This document shows, one piece after another, positions 1 through 10,793 of a DNA stretch of 64,000 bases. Position numbers and translations under genes: made by a program. Within the stretch, counting starts at the first letter, position 1. Every line of letters begins with the position of its first letter. Origin of the DNA: Agrypnia vestita (lineage: Eukaryota; Arthropoda; Insecta; Trichoptera; Phryganeidae); contig JADDOH010004243.1 of assembly GCA_016648135.1 (NCBI GenBank), positions 85,819-149,818 of the forward strand, in the 5' to 3' direction. The notes beneath the pieces were generated by a model. It had not been told where the DNA came from. It searched no databases and saw nothing but the letters and a program-made list of their open reading frames with translations.

Positions 1-1158
1 ATATTCTTTTTTGTTACTGGACAATCTATTCATTCATCTGTCAATCTGTCATTCAGCGCATTGATATACCGGCGCATGCACGGTATATCTTATATAATTC
101 TGTTTTTAACTTTATCACCGCCTAGATTTTTTTTCTGTTGATGGAGAACTGTCATTGGTAGCAATCCTATGTGTAGTATAGTTTGAGTTGCAACATATAT
201 TGACAGAATGTTCATTCAGATGCATATTTTGTTCAGATAAATTTCAAAGTAAGGCATGCAATACAGCACGTGGTTTTTAATTAATGTAGGTAAGCCCAAG
301 AAGTATAACTTCTAACGCGCGTACATAAGTGCTGGCATCCATTTAAAAAAATATTCATTTTTAAATAATTTTGTCTGTCTATCCGTCCATCCGTTCATCT
401 GTTTTTTTCCGAAAAAAATTTTTTTGGTAAATTTATTTTCGTAATTTTTTTTTCGAAATTTTTCGAAAAAAAATACGAAAAAGATTTTTTACGAATATTT
501 TTTTAATAAACAAATTAATACTTATGCTTTGGAACCTACATGTAAAAGAACCGTCATTTTTGACGGGTTACAGCTAGTTTAATCAACCGTTTTATTATTT
601 ATTAGATAGGCGCATGTAGTTAATAATATAACCACGTATTAAAGAATGTATATATTACTATGTTTCTATTTTACCTGTACGCTGTATATATTTAACGTTT
701 TCTGTTACACAGCACCGACGTTATGTTTAATTTATTTTTGTATAATTTTTCATACCTTTTCAGTTGAAAGTTGAATATTTTGGTTAATATTATTATTTTT
801 TAGCAGGTGGAATTGGTAGGGCACGGCGGCCGAAAGCGTTTTTTAAATTAAAACACTTTCCGTATTCCGCTCACAGCGCGCTGTCGCAGGGACGCGGATC
901 CTATTTGTTTTTGATAAAACTGAAGCACACCAAAAAAATATTTTGCTCCTGCTCCTGCCGTTTCTTTTGTTACGCGATTCAACACGTGTTGGTGATTTAT
1001 CTTTTGTTGACTTTGAATCTAATTAGGCGGGATAGGCAAACTAACCTTTTGTTCATTCGTCACGCATGGTTTAATTATGGCCCAGCATATTTTATTTTAT
1101 TTATTTTTATTTATCATTTATTAAATCCCAAAAGAAAATATGCAAAATATAATATATA
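1..1158. other. AT-rich stretch without recognisable gene
   Basis: I see no supportable gene. Positions 417-520 are almost pure A/T with repeated TTTCGAAA-like words. Positions 376-412 carry a TGTCTGTC/CCGTCCATC string like the tail of the SINE at 28985-29215. A short GC-richer patch lies at 810-900, and a 12-bp palindromic E-box (CAACACGTGTTG) at 980-991. Short ORFs here look like chance. Confidence 0.5.
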
Positions 1159-1901
1159 CTAGCTGTGCCTGCACGGCTTCGTATGCGTAGATTTTTAGTA
1201 CACTGTTTGGATCGTCGTAGAACTTTCGCGAACCTTCTAGAACATTTTTCTTCCAGAAATTTATCGAATTTACAGGAACCTTCTAGACAGTGATTGGGTA
1301 CCCACCATTTTCCCAGGACTGTTTTATGAGCTAACGCTGACATATCGTTCCTTCTCATGCGTCGCCTAGTTGACAGTTTTTTACTCTAATAGCTATCTCC
1401 ATGCTGGACCGTGCATAGGGCGGCCCAGCAGGGAGATGCAAGTAAAGCCCAATCACTGTCCCACTCTCGCAGAAAAAAATCTTTATTAATATATTCAATT
1501 CAGTTACATGGTAGTAAAGATATATAAGATACAAAGATTTATGCATACCTTCTAGACACACCGGCACATTCCGCCACTCAGTTTAGAATCTTATAGAACT
1601 TTCGGAAATTTTCTAGAAACTTATCCTTCCAGAACTTTCTAGAGCAGGATTTTCCGGAACTTTCTAAACTCACCGACACAGTCGGCGCTTCTATTTTGAA
1701 ACAATCTAAAGCATTTGCGGCCTTCCCATAACAAAATAAAGTGCTAGAAAGCACATTCTTGGCACCACTCCCACCCACGCTCAGCCACCCCCACGCATAT
1801 TTTCGATGTGACACCAAGGGTTTTCCACCACCATAACCACCGGTGGATGGTTGTGGCTGGTTATGGAGAAAGCTTGGCGGATAGTAAACCCGGGTTTCTT
1901 T
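1159..1901 (-). mobile_element. Dispersed Helitron-like repeat with heat-shock-element arrays, copy 1 (interrupted)
   Basis: Shares its whole layout with 3270-3658, 10794-11273 and 24789-25133: a CTAG-GCTGTGCC end, GAA/TTC arrays, a hairpin-rich CCACC...GGTGG segment, and an end near TTGGCGGATAG followed by a GGGTTTCTTT end. On the minus strand it would end in CTAG followed by T, the Helitron 3' rule (CTRR, then T). A 5' TC end is not clear, so the class is inference. Phased GAA/TTC units lie at 1220-1247 (five of six intact) and 1586-1623 (partly decayed). A 257-bp insertion occupies 1290-1546. This is the most degraded of the four copies. Confidence 0.6.
1290..1546. mobile_element. 257-bp insertion with 12-bp target duplication and internal inverted repeat
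   Basis: The 12-bp word ACCTTCTAGACA occurs at 1278-1289 and again at 1547-1558. The sister repeat at 3270-3658 has the site uninterrupted, so 1290-1546 is a clean insertion. The left part is GC-richer and structured: GACAGTGATTGGG at 1286-1298 pairs perfectly with CCCAATCACTGTC at 1448-1460, with another hairpin around 1399-1432. The right third is an AT-rich tail. The duplication length and AT tail suggest a retroposed small RNA or SINE. I see no A/B box and cannot name a parent RNA. Confidence 0.6.
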
Positions 1902-3269
1902 ATTAAATTTATATAAAAACTATATAGGATTACAGTTGGATAAATAAGAATTTATGGAAATATGAAAATGCGTTAAAAGTAAATTGAATATAATAAATAG
2001 CCGGGTCCTTTATACAAAAAAGTTATTTTTTAAATTTATTTTCATTCATTTTTTAGTACATGTTGTATTCTAATGATAATCTTGGCCCCGAAAGATGTAT
2101 ATATTTTCAAAAAGTACCCAAGTAGTGAAAACATATTATATTTTTTTTATTCAATTTAACATTATTAAGTTATATCTTTAACATGGCGTTAATAGCAAAG
2201 GGAATACATCTAAAAAATAAATATAAATAATATTACACAATTTTTTAAATTGAAAACTGGAGGTGTTGAGCCGAAAAAATCATTTCAATAAACTATACAA
2301 GACTCGTTTTTTTTAATTGTAAATTAACTGTAGGTTAACCACGATAAATAAATTTCTTTAACTATCAATATAATAGTTAAATGTCTTGAACTATACCAAA
2401 AACTTTAAAATTAAGTAAAAAAAATGATTTTAGATAAAATGTTGATTATAGGTTAGCCCTTTCAAAAAAAAACGTATTAAAAGGCGAAATTTGTGCAAAA
2501 AAGTTCTTATGTAGCCGCGAAGCAATTTTAGTTGACAATTGCACCCGTCAACAACCGACGGCTTTTAGCAAATCTTTCAAAATTTCAAATCAAAGTCGTA
2601 AGAAATCTTAAAACTTACCCCTCTCGCTCCTTAAGGACGTGGGACCTGGATCTCGAGTACGCCCATCTGGTGTAAAACAGTTGATGAGTTTCTTCAAAAT
2701 GGCCACCCAGCACCCTTAAGAACCTTTGTTCGTGACACGACAATATCAATCAGAACACGGCCAGAACATTACTCCTGCAGGATTCTAGGCTTTAAGGGAT
2801 TATCCGCAGGTTTCTGGGAAACGATGAAAGGTACGGGAAATCTTTTACTCACCGTTTTTTCTTAGGGGTAAAAATACACGTTTTTTACAACAACACAAGT
2901 AGCTAACATTGTTTCACGTAAAAAAATTGTAAGAGATGAAAAATAACGCATGAATTTGAAATAAATCTTTTAATATATATGTTATATACGCTAACATCAT
3001 TGTTGTGTATGTCTTTGATGTAAGCAATGTTATATACGAGGATGTAATTCCGATTTTTCACAAACAGGGCTTCATGTTTCCGTCTTGTGTTAACATTGTG
3101 TTTCTTAAAAATGTACCTCTCTTAGTATAAGTATAAATCTTATTAATAAGATCATTTCTTTCCATTCAGTTCATACAAACATTAAGCGTAACATGCTTTT
3201 ACAGATTATACAAACTGATCGTGTGATTTTGAATCATTGCCTTTGAAATCAACGAAATTATATAATATA
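1902..3269. other. No recognisable gene
   Basis: AT-rich sequence with many short A and T runs. A moderately GC-richer stretch at 2620-2870 has no convincing reading frame. I see nothing else I can name. Confidence 0.4.
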
Positions 3270-3658
3270 CTAGCTGTGCCCGTGCGGCTTCGCACGCGTA
3301 GATTTTTAGTACACTGTTTGAATCGTCGTAGAACTTTCACGAACCTCCTAGAAAATTCTTCTTCCAGAACTTTCAAGAAATTTTTCAAATGTACAGGAAC
3401 CTTCTAGACACACCGACACATTCCGCTCTTCAGTATAGAACCTTATGGAACTTTCGGGAATTTTCTAGAACCTTCTGCTTCCAGAACTTTCTAGAGCAGG
3501 TTTTTTCGGAACCTTCTAGGCTCACTGACACAGTCGCACTCACTCACCCCCATCAATCTTGCATATTTTCGATGTGACACCAAGGTCTATCCACCACCAT
3601 AACCAATGGTGGGTGGTTGTGGAGAAAACTTGGCGGATAGGGAAACACGGGTTTCTTT
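3270..3658 (-). mobile_element. Helitron-like repeat with heat-shock-element arrays, copy 2
   Basis: A complete, uninterrupted member of the family. GAA/TTC units in strict 5-bp phase run at 3331-3358 (six units, one with TCC for TTC) and 3438-3475 (eight units, one with TTA for TTC), followed by a further TTC-GAA-TTC block. The end with CTAG at 3270-3273 is preceded by TATA on the plus strand. The far end is the palindromic GAAAC...GTTTC hairpin near 3641-3656. Confidence 0.7.
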
Positions 3659-4294
3659 ACATATATATACTCGTATATATAATTACTATATTATAAGGAT
3701 TTTTAGGATAACATTACTGAATTGTTTGTCTGAAATTAAATTTCATCAGCAAAGCTTTCAAACTCTATATATTTTTAAAAATATTTTGTAAACCTACAAA
3801 TTTAATCCAAAACGTACACATTTCATAAAAAAAACAATGTGAAGAATAAATTAATTTATATCCATGTAAGAAGTTCAAAACATTTTTTTTTTTCAGAACA
3901 TTTGTGAGGCAATTCGTTGGATTGTTTGCCTTAAACAAATAATTAATTCATAAGACTTTGAAGTCGGAAAAGCGTACGATCTGCTCGTAGACACAAGAAT
4001 TTGAAAATTATATATTATTTATTGATGGGATTGTTTTGCAACTCTGCCCCCGTAAGCTGATTCGGATATTTTATTCAGGTCCTTAAAGGGTCAAAGGGTC
4101 CTTTTATTATTTTCTCCACGTACGGACGGAGAAAATTGAACAAAATAAATATATACGCACGCCTATAATATAAACGGACCTCTCAAAGAAAGGTGAAAGC
4201 CGGTAGTCTTAATCCGGATTCAGTTTTTTATCATACAAGTTCTTTTGAGATCTGTAATCTATTTGAAACATGTAAAAACGACAATAATATCATA
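3659..4294. other. No recognisable gene
   Basis: AT-rich sequence. I see no conserved frame and no repeat end that I can define. Confidence 0.4.
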
Positions 4295-4486
4295 TACTAA
4301 CTTACTAACTTACTAACTTACTAACTTACTAACTTACTAACTTACTAACTTACTAACTTACTAACTTACTAACTTACTAACTTACTAACTTACTAACTTA
4401 CTAACTTACTAACTTACTAACTTACTAACTTACTAACTTACTAACTTACTAACTCAATAACTCAATAACTTACTAACTTACTAACC
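4295..4486 (-). repeat. (CTTACTAA)n array, tail of a non-LTR retroposon
   Basis: About 24 head-to-tail copies of the octamer CTTACTAA (TTAGTAAG on the minus strand), with two CTCAATAA variants near the right end. It abuts a minus-strand fragment (4487-4545) whose sequence, like CATCA..TTTCTCCGCAGGG, is also found at 41720, 55508 and 61958, each time next to one or a few TTAGTAAG-type units. The array is therefore best read as the expanded 3' tail of that retroposon. Confidence 0.75.
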
Positions 4487-4545
4487 ATCAAGATGTTTCT
4501 CCGCAGGGATAGGCAGATAGTACAGAACGCCATATTATTATTTCA
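4487..4545 (-). pseudogene. 3'-most fragment of a non-LTR retroposon
   Basis: About 60 bp matching the 3' end shared with the fragments at 12695-13115, 22595-22995, 41714-41790, 55508-55875 and 61950-62105. Only the region just before the octamer tail is left, consistent with extreme 5' truncation. Confidence 0.55.
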
Positions 4546-4624
4546 ATTTCAATTTCAATTTTTATTTATTCCATAATATGTATATTACAAACTTTATGTT
4601 CAATGCATACATATAATGAATTTA

Positions 4625-4760
4625 TATCTAAAAATATACATATACACATATACATACACACCTATATACATATATACATACATACATATACATATATATA
4701 TACATACACATATACATATACTTACATACATGCACACACATATATATATTGTATATTAAA
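4625..4760. repeat. TA/CA microsatellite tract
   Basis: Imperfect run of TATACA, TACATA and CACA words. It follows a short (TTTCAA)n run at about 4540-4562. Confidence 0.8.
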
Positions 4761-4784
4761 ATAATAATATTTATTATTAAACAA

Positions 4785-5195
4785 TTAAAAATGACCTATA
4801 CAATCTGGTCAATGTGGTGTAGGAGAATCCTGCTTCGGAAAACCCCCTCAGACACATGGAATATATCAATATCCAAAGCGATCTTGTTCAGCATAGCTGT
4901 AGCTTTTCCAACAGGCATAACCATCGGCAGGTTGGGATGTGAAACAATCTATGCTGACGATGTCTTAGGTAATTATCAGGAACATACAAACCAATGCTCT
5001 GCATAATTTCAGTATTGTCGATCATACCGCGCAACAATCGATAAAAATGTGTAATCAAATACGCATTCCTTCTAGTCTCTAAAATATTGTAGCCAAGCAT
5101 ACCCTGGAGAAACTCGGTTGAAAATACCTTGATACAAGGTATTAAGATTATATCTTGGTACACCAATAGATATTCATACATCTTCTCGTTCACAT
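4785..5195 (-). pseudogene. Non-LTR retrotransposon ORF2 C-terminal fragment
   Basis: The minus-strand reading 5193-4888 encodes 101 residues including LETRRNAYLITHFYRLLRG and YVPDNYLRHRQHRLFHIP. This pattern of an ETRR box, then 'LLRG.ID', then 'YVP...R' and 'LFHIP' is typical of the region after the reverse transcriptase in jockey/CR1-like elements. The same protein segment occurs on the plus strand at 49855-50290. Towards 4785 the homology continues at DNA level (TCTGAGGGGG, then TCCTACAC) without an open frame. There is no start and no RT domain, so this is a dead 5'-truncated copy. The subfamily is uncertain. Confidence 0.7.
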
Positions 5196-5304
5196 TCTAC
5201 GGTTGTTGTTTCTTTTTACAGGGCCATTCTCTAATATTTTTAGTTTTTATCTAACCGTACCAGGTTTTTTGCGGATGTGCTCTGTTGCTGCTGCCATCAA
5301 CACC

Positions 5305-5380
5305 TTATAGAACACGAAATACGTGTCACATAAATATTTTTACTATTTTCAAACTAAGCTAAACGCTTGTGCTATGAAAA
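5305..5380 (-). mobile_element. SINE body fragment (family S1)
   Basis: Matches the body shared by 48613-48675, 48988-49170, 54888-54990 and 58820-59640: CAAACTAAGCTAAACGC, then TTGTGCTATGAAAA, preceded by a TACGTGTCACAT segment. The tRNA-like head is missing here. Confidence 0.6.
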
Positions 5381-5382
5381 AC

Positions 5383-5670
5383 AAAATAATTTAGAAACAC
5401 TTAAAATTCATAAACCTAAATACAACAAATAACGTAATCAATAATCAAGTACAACACTTCACATCACCCCGTCTTACAATGCTCCCGATCTCCCACCACC
5501 TAGATACCCCCTCCACTTCTACTGAATCCACAACCCACACACCAGACAAGCACTCCCACATACCTCAGTCTTAACTCACCTGAAGAAGGAACGGATGTTT
5601 CAGAAACATGTAGTGTAACAAGTCTCAAATATAGAATAGTGGAAAAAAACAAAGTTCAGTGTTTTATTTC
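5383..5670 (+). pseudogene. Penelope-like element 3' end, degraded
   Basis: Aligns over nearly its whole length with 57412-57705, which follows the GIY-YIG coding region of the better PLE fragment. Shared landmarks are AACAAATAACGTAATC, TCCCGATCTCCCACCACC, and the CCTGA...GAAACATGTAGTG block. Several changes break the frame. The hammerhead-like block at about 5578-5622 has CTGAAGA in place of CTGATGA and a mispaired stem I, so it should not be active. Confidence 0.65.
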
Positions 5671-6774
5671 ATAATTTTTTGTTAATAATGGATTTAAATT
5701 AGTTTTCTTCTATACCTACGTATTTCAAATTGATCCATGTTATTTGTTTCCATCTTTTTATTTTGTATCCAGTGTGGTGACTCGTGTTTCAAATATTTTA
5801 GATATATTCATCGACGAATATACTCTATTACATTAATATTATTAATCAATGTTAATTAAACTCTTAATTAAGCTTTTGCAACGATGAGATTTTTTAATAT
5901 AATTTTGCATCAATGATTTGATGCGAAATGCGAAACGAAATATGATTTTTTTTTTTTATATACGTAACGAAAACAGTTTTACAAATTGCGTTCACTAATG
6001 AGAGACCGCAACTCATTAGCACAGCATCAGGACAGGCGGTAATGGTGTTTGTTTTTCAGCAAAAAGTCATCTATTCCCCATACATCGAGCGGGGAAGGCT
6101 TAAGTGCGTTGTTATGGAAGAGCCATTTAGCCAGAAATGCGTGTGCCGCAATATGACACAATTAATATTCGATTAACCGATTCGTTGGCGGTTTTTAACC
6201 GTTATAACTGCTCACCTGTTCCTGTTGTAGATTTACTATCACCGACCATTTACACTCTTAAATATCTAAAATATATATGAGCATATTCGCTGCCGGGAAT
6301 ATTTAAATGTCAGATAAAAATTTGGCTTATATTATATTATCTTACAGCGAAATAAAAAAAAATCAATTAAGGATAAATTATAGAAGTCTCACAGAGACGA
6401 AGCTAAGTTATATATGAGAAAAGTGGATGGAAGTATCTTAAACGATGGCACAGGGCTTAGAACCTGTATGAGATGGCTTTAGTAATCACTCTAAACAATG
6501 CAACGTTCACCAATTCCATCGTAAGAACATCCACGTATTATCGAATTTTTCGAAATTTCTATATATATGTTCGAATCAAAAATCATCATATATTACTATG
6601 GTCTCCGCTAGAAACGTCTGTTGATTTCTCATTTACAAGTTAGGATACATAGCTTTCGTAACTCGAAACGATACCTCCATATTACATTTTTTAAATTGGA
6701 GTTTTTTTAGCACTATTTCATTAAACGTATACATTTATGATATTCTTTCGAATTATCAAACATATCTACTAGAA
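5671..6774. other. No recognisable gene
   Basis: AT-rich. A less AT-biased patch at 6000-6240 might be old unique sequence, but no frame or splice pattern supports a gene. Confidence 0.4.
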
Positions 6775-6990
6775 TCTTCTTCTTCTTCACCATCTTTCGT
6801 CTTTCCACTGCTGGAAATAGGCCTCTTCCTTATTTTTCCATTCTTCCCTGTTGTTGGCTAATTGTAGCAATTTCTTTCCCCCCACAGCGACAATGTCATC
6901 GGCCCATCTCTTTTGAGGTCTTCCGATGCCTCTTTTATTTTCCCAAGGTCTCCATTTCAGAACTCTGGGAGGCCATCTTGTAACATCCTG
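6775..6990 (-). pseudogene. Non-LTR retrotransposon C-terminal fragment with (GAA)n tail
   Basis: On the minus strand, reading through frameshifts, one finds the pattern WRPW..R...GRPQKRWADDI followed by 'EAYFQQW', then a run of GAAGAAGAAGA at the 3' end (6776-6787 on the plus strand). This is the usual end of many insect non-LTR ORF2 proteins, a basic 'R..GRP..RW.DD' segment then '..W...EAY.QQW'. Related fragments lie at 17446-17515, 34445-34635 and 55215-55465. Confidence 0.6.
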
Positions 6991-8654
6991 CCTTGCTATA
7001 TTTTATTAAAATATATAAAATATTGTTTAAAAATATCTACTAGAATACGCCTGAAAATCAATATTTTCAATTTTTAACTCTGATCATGCACGAGCGTATA
7101 TTTTTAAACAATATTTTATATGGTCTAAGAACACAGTTACTAGAGTTTGTCCCCAGAGGGCTGATTATTCAATTAAGGATCAATTATAGAAGTCCCATAA
7201 AACATCATAAAAATCCATTTCAATGAACTTGAATGACGCAAATACGATTCAAATTTTTTATTGTAATCCGTACTGTTTATTTTCACAAAACACTGCATTT
7301 GCGCTACGTATCAATTTCCATCGGAAAAAGCTCGTACTCATTCAATACGCAATTTTTTACAATCTGATCAGGCTTGCTAAATTGTTTCGCCTCGCCGCAT
7401 ACCCCTAAATAAATTCAGCGCGGTGTAAAGAAATTTTATAAATTTAAATAACTGGCAATTGGGGACGAATAATTTCTAAAAGGGATAAGTCCGATGCAAA
7501 TGACCGCTTTCAAGGGTCATATTTTCACGGGAAAGGCTTCAGCTCCGGTGCAGATAACGCCTTGAGTGATATTCTCAGCGGTGCTGAAATTTAAGGTAAT
7601 GTAGGGGTAAGATTGCAGGGGTAGATTTCTGGAAATGTTTCTCTCGAGGAAACCGATTCACAGATCGGGGGATGTTTGCCTTTTGAAAGAACGGAAATGC
7701 CGCCAAGGGTTGCTTACATTTTTGGAATAATTGTTTTAAACGTTTTGACATAAAGTCGGCATTGTATTTTTATTTGAATTGTGATACGGAGGGTGCGTTG
7801 AAATTTAATTTATTTATTTATTGATATTAACGGACATAGTCCAATAAAACATAATACATAAAAAGAATAATATATAATACATCAGAATAAAAATTATAGC
7901 AATTTAAATACAAAAGCAAGGACAAATGAAAATTACTAACGAGATGGAGACAAGGTCTGGACTATCTAATCAGAGATTGTTTAAATCTGGACAGTCTTAC
8001 ACCAAAGTAGTCCAGATCCTGTCTTGAATTTATAAGGCGATATAACCGTGACATGGGAGCATGAAATCCATAATTAATGTAATTTTGTTATTTTAATGAA
8101 AATGCAACACGAGATTTTGATCAATTTGCTTTGTTTTTAACGCGTTCAACCTGTGAGATCATATCATATCAAGCTTAATCAAAGCGTATAGATTAGATTG
8201 CTCATGTTAGTGATACCAGGGTATTATTTTCTAGGTAATATCACTTACACGAGCGATCTATATACCTTGCAAAGATATTATACTCTGAATGAGTCAGTAG
8301 ATGAAATCGGAGTCTAGCTGGGCATTCTCTTTCTACCTAGATATTTGATGTCCAAATACATGAGGATATTTTCGGAGACAAATAATTAGACCCACAACAA
8401 ACTTATTTATTTTTATTTATTAGAGACACTAACAGGATAATAGGTACATGATACTCTAATAATAAAACATTATAAATTAAGACTATGCCCATTATCTCAA
8501 TTAAAAGTATCTTCGGCACGCTCTAGTAACATGTATTTTTGCATTTAAGTATATTTTACATGTACATTTATGTGTATTGTGTATTTAGTGTTTGAATGTA
8601 GTGCGATTAGTATTTAATAAATGATTGATTTAATGGATCTATAGGTTCAGGTCA
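6991..8654. other. No recognisable gene
   Basis: AT-rich, with (ATTT)n patches at 7803-7822 and 8403-8423 that resemble retroposon tails. The region 7420-7780 is closer to average composition but has no long frame. ORFs here are short and unlike any family I know. Confidence 0.4.
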
Positions 8655-9660
8655 TTGTTTATAAAATGGATGTTGTGTCTAAGTGAGTTGAACGATGATA
8701 ATGTAAGAATATCAGCATCAATGTTAGGGTCAGCACAATACGTATTATATGTGCGACACAACCTTGTGATGGGAGAAAAGTAACCAACATTTTAGTGTGC
8801 TGGCTTATTCTAAAGAACTCCAGATTTCTTATACGGGGTTTAACATGCAAATTCATATCAGATTAGTGATGGGTCCGCTCTGTACTCACTACTACAATGT
8901 AGTACTACACTACATTGAAGTGCACACTTCGCACATTTTGGTGTGTAGTGCACACTAAAAACTACAAACACCAAAGTTATTGAAAGTATAAACTTCAAAT
9001 AGTACACTTCATTTCAAAGCGAACACTACAAAGTACATACACTTCAAAGTTATCGAAAGTATGAGAAACACATTTTAAATAGTGTATTTTTTACGTAAAA
9101 TATTTGGGAAGTTGATGTAACCCCCCTCCCCCATGGTTTGAAAATTTTTTGGAATCGAACGAAGAAATCTGTCTGGCGACCTTTTTTTTTTTTTTTAGGT
9201 CGCCAAATGTTACTTTGGAAAAAATATCGTCATTTATTTAAATATTTTTGTCGTTGACCTTTTTTTTTTTTTTTTGGCTCGCTAAATTTTTATTTGGGAA
9301 AAAAATACTTCATTTCATTACTTCACTTCATTAATACTACAATTACTTCATTACTTCACTTCATTTACTTCACTTCATTTCGTAGTACTACAATTGTAGT
9401 GTACAGTTTGGAGTCTTCAAACTGGTGAACGTGTGTGTGTTGTAGTCTTCATTTTGAAATGAAGTTTTTCCCTTCGCTATATCAGATAGAGAAAAAAAAT
9501 CGATAGCTCCGCTGAGAATCTTGTGTAGCACAACGAGATCGGATATTTTACGTCGGGACTCAAGTTTGCGCATATTGAAAAAGACAAGTCGATCTTCGTA
9601 GCTGTGAAGGTTATTGTGTTGACCAGCTTTGTATGACAATATACTTCTTCCAGCATAAAA
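8655..9660 (-). pseudogene. jockey/CR1-like ORF2 C-terminus, split by a hAT-like element
   Basis: Two minus-strand pieces belong together. The first (9640-9480) reads SYEDRLVFFNMRKLESRRKI and on through 'SDLVVLHKILSGAIDFFSLSDI'. The second (8863-8655) continues with 'NLHVKPRIRNLEFFRISQHTK' and, after a frameshift, a 'spi.rlcr.yn' type ending. This is the post-RT region of jockey/CR1-like retrotransposons. The break lies exactly at the hAT-like element 8864-9479, whose 8-bp duplication TATCAGAT lies within the codons for SDI. Frameshifts in both pieces show the copy was dead anyway. Confidence 0.7.
8864..9479. mobile_element. hAT-like non-autonomous element, copy 1
   Basis: It starts TAGTGATGGG and ends in the complement of TAGCGAAGGG (8 of 10 matching), and is flanked by the 8-bp duplication TATCAGAT at 8856-8863 and 9480-9487. 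These are hAT hallmarks. The interior is low-complexity: ACTTCATT/TACTTCAC words and palindromic TAGTACTACA blocks, with no transposase. Copies 2 (23516-24119, inverted) and 3 (27280-27814) share the interior. Insertion into a recognisable coding sequence confirms both ends. Confidence 0.8.
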
Positions 9661-10256
9661 AAACTGCTATTCTGAAATACAATACAGTTTTCATCTATGT
9701 GACAGTTCGAACCTTTCAGATAAGTTCGCTAAGGTACAAAAATATTTTACACTTTTCAAGGAAAAAGTTTCGGCCGAGTTCTACTGAGTAAAATCATCAC
9801 ACATGTCTGTCGATGAAATGATCGTACTTTAGGCATTCGACTAGGCAAGAAATTTATATACGGAAAATACCTGTAAAGCTAGGGTAAGAATTGAGTCTGC
9901 TATATGACACGGATACCCTGTGATATTCGAACTGTTTCAAGGCACGATTGGCCAATGGTTGAATAACCACGCCACGTATAGATTGGGTGCTGATAACTGC
10001 ACTCCTAGCGGGAACATCACCAGACCAAGTTAAAAACGACTGTGGTGCAGATGTGGTCTGTGTTATGAACAAGGAAAATGTGCGTAAAACGTGACGTATG
10101 CATGTGAAATGTTTGTAAAAATGTTTTCATCGGTGAGTAGATAGCCATGTTCCATGCTCCGTCAGCTTTGTAATACTTTTTGTTATAGTGTATGTTGTTT
10201 TGTTTCTTCAAATAATAAAGTTTCAACAGAAACACATTTTTTATCATTTCATATAT
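9661..10256. other. No recognisable gene
   Basis: Mixed composition with short ORFs on both strands. No domain, repeat end or RNA motif recognised. Confidence 0.4.
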
Positions 10257-10625
10257 ACAGGGTTATTTGTAAAACATTAATAACCTTGCAGGACTATATT
10301 CCTGCCTTGATTAGGAGTCGAAAATGTTCAAGCTATTATAACCTAATATCAATAGTTAAGGAGATATGCGGCATCAAAAGTTTGCATTTTTTATTCAATA
10401 TTTCTGATTTATTTTTTGTAAAACGTTGGACTATCATTACAGTAACTCATATTGAATACGAATTATTCATTATCTTTAATGCAATTCAACTAAAAAAATT
10501 GAAAACATCGAATTCCAATTGGAAAACATTCCAATTGAATTTTTTTCAAGGTTTTTATCATTTTATTTTACTTGTATTGAATCGAATGAATTTTTTGTAA
10601 TCGATATGAGTTACAGTGTAACGTC
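10257..10625. mobile_element. Foldback element, one arm plus part of the other
   Basis: Begins ACAGGGTTATTTGTAAAAC after TATAT and matches the left arm of the complete foldback element at 44606-45628, through the AATTCCAATTGGAAAACATTCC centre (about 10510-10545) and part of the return arm (TTTTTATCATTTTATTTTAC, then GAGTTACAGTGTAACG). The return arm is lost beyond about 10625. No coding capacity. Confidence 0.65.
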
Positions 10626-10793
10626 TGTGCTTAAAAATTTCAAAGTAAGAGAGTAGTTATATCGCTTAAAGATAAAGTAAAGATTATTAATTCATTTAAA
10701 AAATGAGAAACCGTAAGAAAGTACGATAAAGATACTTCCACGATAAATGATATTAAGAAAATGTTTTTAATAAATATCTAGAACTAGCTGTGC

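Noticed and set aside
4295..4486. CRISPR-like or satellite array
   Set aside because: Direct octamers with no spacers, attached to a retroposon end; a eukaryotic microsatellite tail.
10154..10600. 148-residue ORF, the longest outside known elements at this locus
   Set aside because: It runs across the end of unrelated sequence into the foldback element, so it is not a gene.
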